From Caprella mutica (Eukaryota; Arthropoda; Malacostraca; Amphipoda; Caprellidae), in the NCBI GenBank assembly GCA_947561585.1, contig CANNZV010000124.1:124001-188000 (forward strand): DNA of 64,000 nt, given 5' to 3'. Shown here piece after piece: positions 57,961-64,000 of the stretch. Under the pieces are notes generated by a model that saw only the letters and a list, made by a program, of their open reading frames with translations, did not search any database and was not told the DNA's origin. Both the position numbers and the translations under genes were made by a program. How positions within the stretch are numbered: position 1 is the first letter of the stretch; every line of letters begins with the position of its first letter.

Positions 57961-58432
57961 TTGTGGGGCGTGGGAAATCAGACGTCTTGCAGACGTCTAA
58001 ACCTCTTCATTTGCACAGGGGTCCCCCTCTGCAAGACGTCTGATCCCACGTCTTGTCCCTCTCTGACAGAGTGGGACATCCACCTGTCCCACGTCTTACC
58101 CCACTCCGTTTTCAAGACGTGGGACAGAGTGTGGATGTCCCTCGCTATAGAGGGATTCAAGACGTGAGACAGAGTGCGGATATCCCTCGCTATAAAGGGA
58201 AGAGGGATTTAAGACGTGGGACCCACGTGGGACAGAGTGCGGATGTCCCTCGCTATAGAGGGATTCAAGACGTGGGACAGAGTGTAGATGTCCCCCTCTG
58301 CAAGACGCAAGACGTGGGACAGAGAGCGGATGTCCCCCTCTGCAAAACGTGGGACAGAGTGCGGATGTCCCCCTCTGCAAGACGTGGGACAGAGTGTGGA
58401 TGCCCCTCTGCAAGTGGGACATATCTCCCTTC
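57961..58432. repeat. GC-rich minisatellite A (gacgtgggacagagtg units)
   Basis: Irregular 40-60 bp units built from caagacgtgggacagagtg, ggatgtccc and either cctctg or tcgctatagagggatt. It begins with an agacgtct tgc agacgtct hairpin. It is open in several frames on both strands only because it is GC-rich and repetitive. Confidence 0.88.
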
Positions 58433-58618
58433 AGCTCAAACTACTTCGGTTAATTGGGGTATATAAATATGTATAAGAAAAAAAAGATCATACTTATCAT
58501 TATTGCAATTTCTTACTTTATTGCATATACTATATATGTACATTTGGCTGTTTATCAATTATTTTAATATTATATATTGTTATATACAAATTAAAAGGGA
58601 TGATATGGAGAAAGAAAT

Positions 58619-58704
58619 GTTGTGGTGCTAACGGGAATCGAACCCAGGACTGTAGTGTAATGTACTATTGAAGTCGGCGACGCTACCACTCAGCCATCCT
58701 GGAC
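58619..58704 (-). ncRNA. tRNA-like sequence / tRNA-derived SINE head (not a functional tRNA)
   Basis: The minus strand has an A-box-like tggctgagtggtagcgtcg and a B-box ggttcgattccc, 61 nt apart with a long variable region as in Ser/Leu tRNAs. The 3' part gttagcacca does not pair with the 5' part gtccagga, so the acceptor stem is absent. Best read as a pol III-type promoter fragment from a SINE, or a tRNA pseudogene. Confidence 0.55.
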
Positions 58705-58879
58705 ATGGTAGAAGTAGTATTGGAATGATCTTTATCCAACTTGATAACTTGCGTTTTTCTTAAAGTTATTTTAAATAAATATAATATCCTACATTTTGGT
58801 ATCTTTTCTTTTTTAATGTTAATGATAAAAATATGTATAAAGTTATTTATTAATATTTGTATTAATAATGTTAATTAAT

Positions 58880-59305
58880 GTTATTAACCACCTAATTACC
58901 TATAACTGTTAATTAATCTTACCTATAGTTACCTACTGGCTGTTTCACTACCTTATACCTATCTAGTTACCTACTATAGTATTTATCAATAACTACCTAG
59001 TAGCCTACAACTGCTTATCAATAGTAATCTAGTACCTACTAGTGTTCATCAATACCTACCTAGTTACCTACAACTGTTCGTCAATACCTACTTAGTTATC
59101 TACCAGTTTTTATAAATGCTTACATAGTTACCTATAACTGTTTGTCAATATCTACCTAGTTACCTACTAGATAGTGTCATCAATCCCTACCTACTTACCT
59201 ACTACCTAATATTATTCATCAATGCCTACGTAGATACCTACATCTGTTTATTAACAACTACCTAGTTATATCTACTAGTGTTTATGAATACCTACCTAGT
59301 TATGA
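58880..59305. repeat. Diverged tandem repeat ctacctagttacctac
   Basis: Seven or so units of about 60 bp built from tacctagttacctactagtg and tttatcaatacc. AT-rich and non-coding. Confidence 0.75.
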
Positions 59306-59403
59306 TACGTAAATAAAGCTTGAGAATGAACTTGCTGCAATATGTATCGATATTTTTACCATTACGATTTGCACCACGACTCAATATATAACTTTTTCCC
59401 GCG

Positions 59404-59765
59404 TAAAACAGACGAGGGACAGAGAGGGACATCCCGCGTGGGACAGACGTGGGACTGGGACAGAGAGGGATATCCCGCGTGGGACAGTGAGGGACATCCC
59501 ACGTGGGACAGAGAGGGACATCCCACGTGGGACAGAGAGGGACATCCCACGTGGGACAGACGAGGGACATCCCGCGTGGGACAGATGAGGGACATCCCGC
59601 GTGGGACAGACGTGGAACATCCCGCGTGGGACAGACGTGGGACATCCCGCTTGTGCAAGACGTGGGATGTGAGTCCCGTGTGGGACGTGAGTACCGGGAT
59701 TTCAGACGTCTGGAGACGTCTGAAATCCCGCGTCCCTCTCTGTCCCACGCGGGACAGAGAGGATA
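59404..59765. repeat. GC-rich minisatellite B (gggacatcccgcgtgggaca) with terminal hairpins
   Basis: About ten units of 25-28 bp sharing the gtgggacag word with array A. It ends with a perfect 16-bp hairpin (arms 59696-59711 and 59714-59729, 2-nt loop, gggatttcagacgtct) and a second hairpin, ctctctgtccc/gggacagagag. Units contain the palindrome cccacgtggg. The two arrays may be the ends of a foldback-like element about 1.8 kb long. Confidence 0.88.
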
Positions 59766-60486
59766 TTGTTAGCTTGGATAACGATATATGGTAAATAATG
59801 AGATTTAATTATTTATTCATCTAGCTAGATAAGAATAATAGTAGCTATACTTGGAATATAAATAATTTAACAATAAACAATTTTAAATTTTGAAAATCTT
59901 CTTTCTACTTCATTGCAACTGATGTCAATACAACTGATGTCAATACATTGCATTTTGTGTGTTATATTCCTTTCAATCTGCACCTCTTTCATTCCAGCGA
60001 TAATGCTTCGTATTTTATCTATGTGTTGCAATCCAGGATTATTTGCTACAATATGGTTGGTATCATGTTGCCATAATCCCCATTCAAATCTACAAAATTT
60101 ACACTCTTACACCTATGTTTAGATGTTTTAAACTGTGATACAGCATTTGATTTCTTGTAGCTACTCAGCTTCACATTGCATGGCTTGCATTTCAAAACAA
60201 CGTTTTCATTGCATAACACCCAAATTCATCAACTAAATTTCGTATCATGACGCTATCAGACCGCTTAACTTTGGGCATTATTAATTAATGAGTTGTTAAG
60301 ACTACGAGGACTTGGAACTAAATGACTTGCTTAAATATTACAAAAAAAAAACGGTAAGTAGAAAATGTAGCAACTGTAGCGTAAACTTTAATATCCCTTA
60401 AATAGAGTTTTGCATGCTGTAGCATAGACAAAAAATATCCTTAAATAGAATTTTATATGCTTTGTATGCAAAATAGATTAACAGTA
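59766..60486. other. AT-rich spacer
   Basis: No gene or repeat recognised. Confidence 0.35.
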
Positions 60487-61299
60487 CAGGCATTTCGTGC
60501 AAATAAAAGGGTCAACCTCGGACAAATTGCAACAGAAAGTCTGCAAACTGTTTTATATTCAGAAAAATGCCCTCTATAACATATCAAAACTCTTAAGGAA
60601 TCCTGATGGTGGAAAGTTCCATAAAAAGCATTCCAAAATGGTAGCCGTTAAACTGATATAATCATATATCTCCACTTCGAAATGACTTAGTACTTTGATT
60701 TTAAAATGATGAACATACATTTTCTAGCACCAGAAATCCAATGCCGACCATTTTAATTAAAATAATAATAACTTTAACTCTGAATCGATTTGGAAGCTGT
60801 CTTTAAAATAGAAAGACTTACTTTTTCATATAATTACATACAATTAGATAAAAATGAAGGTAATAAATGGTAAGATACTCTTATTATGAGCATTTATCTA
60901 AATATATTAGGAGTAACTCAGAGCTCTCTCCAGTCATGAGATGTATGAAGAGAACATGAATGTCTTTGCGGCTTAGCGAGTTGTGCCATATTATTTGCGC
61001 ACACCAAGCTCCGTATTGAGTAGCTAACAGTAATACATACATAAGAAATATTTGTTTCTTATCTTTGCTTGTTACTTTTTTTCAAATGGAAATATATTCT
61101 TTAGTGTTTTCTAATGAATGTGTAAATATTAAATGAAAGTTATTACGGAGAAAAAATACTGCAAAGTCTATTCGTTGAGCTTTTATAAAAGTTTTAATGA
61201 GATAAAAAGACACTTATTCATTTATCAGCTATCTGTAAGAGAGAACACACTTCAGCTCAGATCCGAGCTTGATTAGTATCTCGACAGGGGTGCATGCAA

Positions 61300-62745
61300 C
61301 CAGCCAAGTTTATGTGGATTCAGCCAAAACTGTTGGAACTGCTATCTTGACTAACATGGATGGACAAATTGCTGCCAACTACACATTCTAGAAAAAGAAC
61401 CAAACCATCAAGTTGGCTTCCGAATCGGCAGTATTGATTGATGGTGAGGCAGTACAGGTGGATCCCCAGCTGCTTTTCCAGCAATTGACCATTGATGCAA
61501 AATATACAGAGGACCTGTAGTCCGTGTTTAAATATGAACTATGCAGTCACCCACCAGCTCTATTTGCTTCCACACTTCTGCTCCGACAACCACATAAGCC
61601 AGTGCTGGCCGAGGCTTTTTGAACTCTCTTGACACACGACACATCAGGAATCACAAGCCAAGTCCACTACGTGTTAGATGGTGGGGCACTTGTCTAGTGA
61701 ATTCCATGGACACGTGACTCAACAAACAAAAGTATCAGCATGCAACACACAGAGTTTGTGGCAAGTAAGTATGGACAGACAACAGTCGTGTTTGATGGCT
61801 ATTATGGTACATCAACAAAGAATACAACACATCAGAGACCTACGAGTGGTAATGCTAAAGCAACAGTGACATTTGGTGAAGATATGTTGGTGACAATGAA
61901 AAAGGAAAGATTCCTGGGAAACAAGCAGCCCTTCATAAATATGTTCAACACTAAACTACGGTCACAGAACTGAGAGACACATCATTCTGCATAGTACAAT
62001 AAGCAGCCACATCTGACACTGTGCCGATCGGAGATGACACAGATCTGCTCATCCTTCTCATCTACCACGCCAATCTCACTCATGTAACCTCTTCTTCCAA
62101 CCAGAGCCAAAGAAGAATGTGAAAACACCACATGCCTGAACATGAAGCTGCAGTTAGGCCCTCATGTATCACACCACAATTTCTTCATATAAGATCTTAT
62201 GGGGAAGATACTACTACTCCAGTGCATAGCATTGGCAAGGGAGCTTCCCTCAAAAAAATTAAAACCAATGCGCACTTCCGTGAACAAACGAATATGTTCG
62301 ACAGGTGACTAGTGATGATGTTGTAGATGCAGGAGATAAATCCATGTCATGCCCTTACAATGGGTAACCTGAAGAGTCACTAAACGTGTTGCGACATGGA
62401 CGTTTCTGCCAGAAGTTCTCGCCTCCAGGTCTTCTCAGCCTATCACCCTCGTCAGCAGCAGCAAAATACCACAGCCTTCGTTTCTACTACCAAGTCAAGA
62501 AGTGGTAGGATATTGCAGCTAATGATCTATGGCCAGTCGACTGGGGTTGGCGGGAAATCAATGGAGGACTCGTGCCCGTACAGACATAATTGCCACCAGC
62601 ACCACAAGAGCTACTCAAAGTATACGCTGCAACTTCCAGACATACCGCAGCAGTCTGAAGTGCACTTGCAAGAAGCACGACATAGACTGCTCAGCTGCAT
62701 GTGGCAACTGTAGATGGTCGGCATGTACGAACTCAAGCCAAGCCC
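61300..62745 (+). pseudogene. Decayed multicopy-family protein: nuclease-like core plus C-terminal CXC cysteine motif
   Basis: Plus-strand fragments in family order, over at least three frames: SAKTVGTAILTNMDG, DPQLLFQQLTI, VFKYELCSHPPALFASTLLL, VLDGGAL, TTVVFDGYYGTSTKNTTHQR (about 61772-61831), VPIGDDTDLLILLIYHAN (about 62019-62073), KYHSLRFYYQVKKW, VDWGWREINGG, and a cysteine-rich end with KCTCKKHDIDCSAACGNCRW (about 62656-62715). I recognise these motifs from unnamed predicted proteins present in many copies in invertebrate genomes. The D-x-D in a hydrophobic strand suggests a 5'-nuclease or PIN-like fold, which is inference. Stops and shifts make it dead. Confidence 0.7.
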
Positions 62746-63012
62746 AGCATATGCTTTATCCACGCTCTGAGCTGGATGGAGTAGTGGAAGAGAACCACTT
62801 TGGTTTGTGTTTTCTCTCAGTAAACGGTCCATCCACGCTCTGAGTTGGGTAGAGTGGTGTAAGAGAACCCTATTTGTTTGTGTTTCATCCCAGTACACGC
62901 TTCATACACGCTCTGAGCTGGATGGAGTGGTCGAAGAGAACCCCCTTTTATGTGTTTTATCCCAGTACACGCTTCATCCATGCTCTCAGCTGGATGGAGT
63001 GTATTCATTTCA
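62740..63012. repeat. 73-bp tandem repeat, four copies
   Basis: Units contain catccacgctctgagctgga and agtgg..gaagagaaccc, starting at 62761, 62834, 62907 and 62979. They follow the 3' end of the decayed gene, within the TIR element. Confidence 0.88.
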
Positions 63013-63394
63013 ATTGATTCCTTGCAACAGAAAATATACTTATAGAACTTTATATCAAAGCCCTAAGTTAGTAAGAAGAGGAAATATTTGAAAATATCAG
63101 GATTATGCAGCCATTTTTGGATAATGGCTGCTATTCGTTTTTTTTGGTCAGGTGTAGCCTATTGAAATGTGTTCCATTGGATTCCTGACCCCAGAAAATG
63201 TGTGTTTGTTACTTAAATTCAAAACCATGTGTCATTTAGAAATTAAGATATTATGAAGAATCAGGTTTATGGAACCTTCCACCACCAGGATTCTTTAAGA
63301 GTTTTTATATGTTATAGTGGACACCTCCATGAACATAAAACAGTTAAAACAAATTCTGTTGCAATTTGTCCGAGGTCATATCAAATAATGACTG

Positions 63395-64000
63395 TACTAT
63401 AATGCCTATAAAGCATAGAGGATCATCTATGCTTTTATAGCATTATATGCTGTTATCTTGTTAGAACATAGAAATCCGGGCTATAGAAATGATATAACCT
63501 AGGATCAGAATAGGAACACTTGGTTATTTTATGGAATTAGCAAGCAATTTAAAACTTATTTTGACCATTCAATTTCAATATACCAAGTTCATCGAAAATT
63601 GGTGATGAGATGGGACAAGTGACGAGCGTGCTTGACAATGCGAATAACATTTTTGCAGAATATGTAATTTAGTTTGAAAATAACCGGGAGAATTGTACCA
63701 CGCCTCAATACCAAATGAGAGACGTGAATGAACAAAAGAGTCTTACAAAATCTTCAGCACACCAACTGTCAGGTCCTGTTGTGGAGGTTTCCACAATATT
63801 TAATCTAAATGCATCAAACTTAATATTTACACACTTGTTCTTTTATTATTTTATTTATGCATACTGTTTATTACTTAAGTTATTCGTAAATTATCATCCG
63901 AACATATATCTTAAGCCACTAATCGCTATACATTTCCCTTGGGCCTTAGTAATTTTCTCAGTAGACTCGTGACATTACCCAAATCAAATATTCATAAAAT
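63395..64000. other. AT-rich sequence to window end
   Basis: No exon or repeat recognised. An 85-codon frame at 63715-63972 is hydrophobic and AT-driven, with no domain. Confidence 0.35.

Larger units (their letters stand above)
60487..63394. mobile_element. 2.9-kb element with long terminal inverted repeats and a decayed gene
   Basis: The ends are inverted copies: left begins caggcatttcgtgcaaataa and reaches acctcggacaaattgcaaca; the right end reads cagtcattatttgatatgac on the minus strand and then the same acctcggacaaattgcaaca. Similarity continues inward for over 200 bp (for example tcctg.tggtggaa.gttcc). TA flanks both ends (60485-60486 and 63395-63396). The decayed gene at 61300-62745 lies wholly inside, so it may be this element's cargo or transposition protein. 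I cannot name the superfamily. Confidence 0.75.

Noticed and set aside
58619..58704. Functional tRNA-Ser/Leu gene
   Set aside because: Box A and B words are present but the acceptor stem halves do not pair and the anticodon arm is unconvincing.
57961..59794. Many overlapping frames of 60-150 codons on both strands
   Set aside because: GC-rich minisatellites A and B lack stops by composition; no domain and no splice logic.

Overview
The window looks like AT-rich nuclear DNA from an invertebrate animal. It has spliced genes with GT-AG introns, animal extracellular-matrix modules, a mismatch-repair gene, and a dense load of DNA transposons, retroelements and minisatellites. The repeat families resemble those of molluscs and other lophotrochozoans, but the sequence alone does not fix the species.

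Layout. (1) 310-3411, plus strand: the 3' three exons of an MSH6-type mismatch-repair ATPase, in frame to a stop. (2) 3412-7893: intergenic, with a 21-bp minisatellite. (3) 7894-24030, minus strand: a modular secreted serine protease, read as nine LDL-receptor class A (LDLa) modules (three tandem copies of a 1.9-kb, three-exon block), a short linker and a trypsin domain. Its introns hold a 1.9-kb array of 16-bp repeats and a decayed Helitron split by a MITE. (4) 24.1-32.9 kb: almost entirely mobile DNA (foldback MITE, LINE remnant, 23-bp array, decayed DIRS-like element, dispersed repeats). (5) 32946-56300, minus strand: the 3' two-thirds of a perlecan (HSPG2 / UNC-52 / Trol) gene, read exon by exon with matching splice phases: laminin-EGF and laminin-B modules, nine Ig domains, then LG-EGF-EGF-LG-EGF. 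Its introns carry a Penelope-like retroelement with a candidate hammerhead ribozyme, and a pogo/Tigger-like element with a foldback element nested in it. One Ig exon is split by a 432-bp hAT-like MITE with a perfect 8-bp target duplication. (6) 56.3-64 kb: upstream perlecan intron or flank, with two GC-rich minisatellites, a tRNA-like SINE fragment and a 2.9-kb TIR element carrying a decayed nuclease-like/CXC gene.

Most interesting points. No first exon is visible for the LDLa-protease gene. No LG3 and no stop is visible for perlecan. The last perlecan EGF exon ends in phase 1 and the first LDLa exon begins in phase 1 on the same strand, so a perlecan-LDLa-trypsin fusion transcript is possible but unproven. 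The perlecan domain III exon can also run past its splice donor into a Tyr/Pro-rich tail and stop, which would give a short isoform. The hAT-like insertion would truncate the long form unless it is removed from RNA or is polymorphic.
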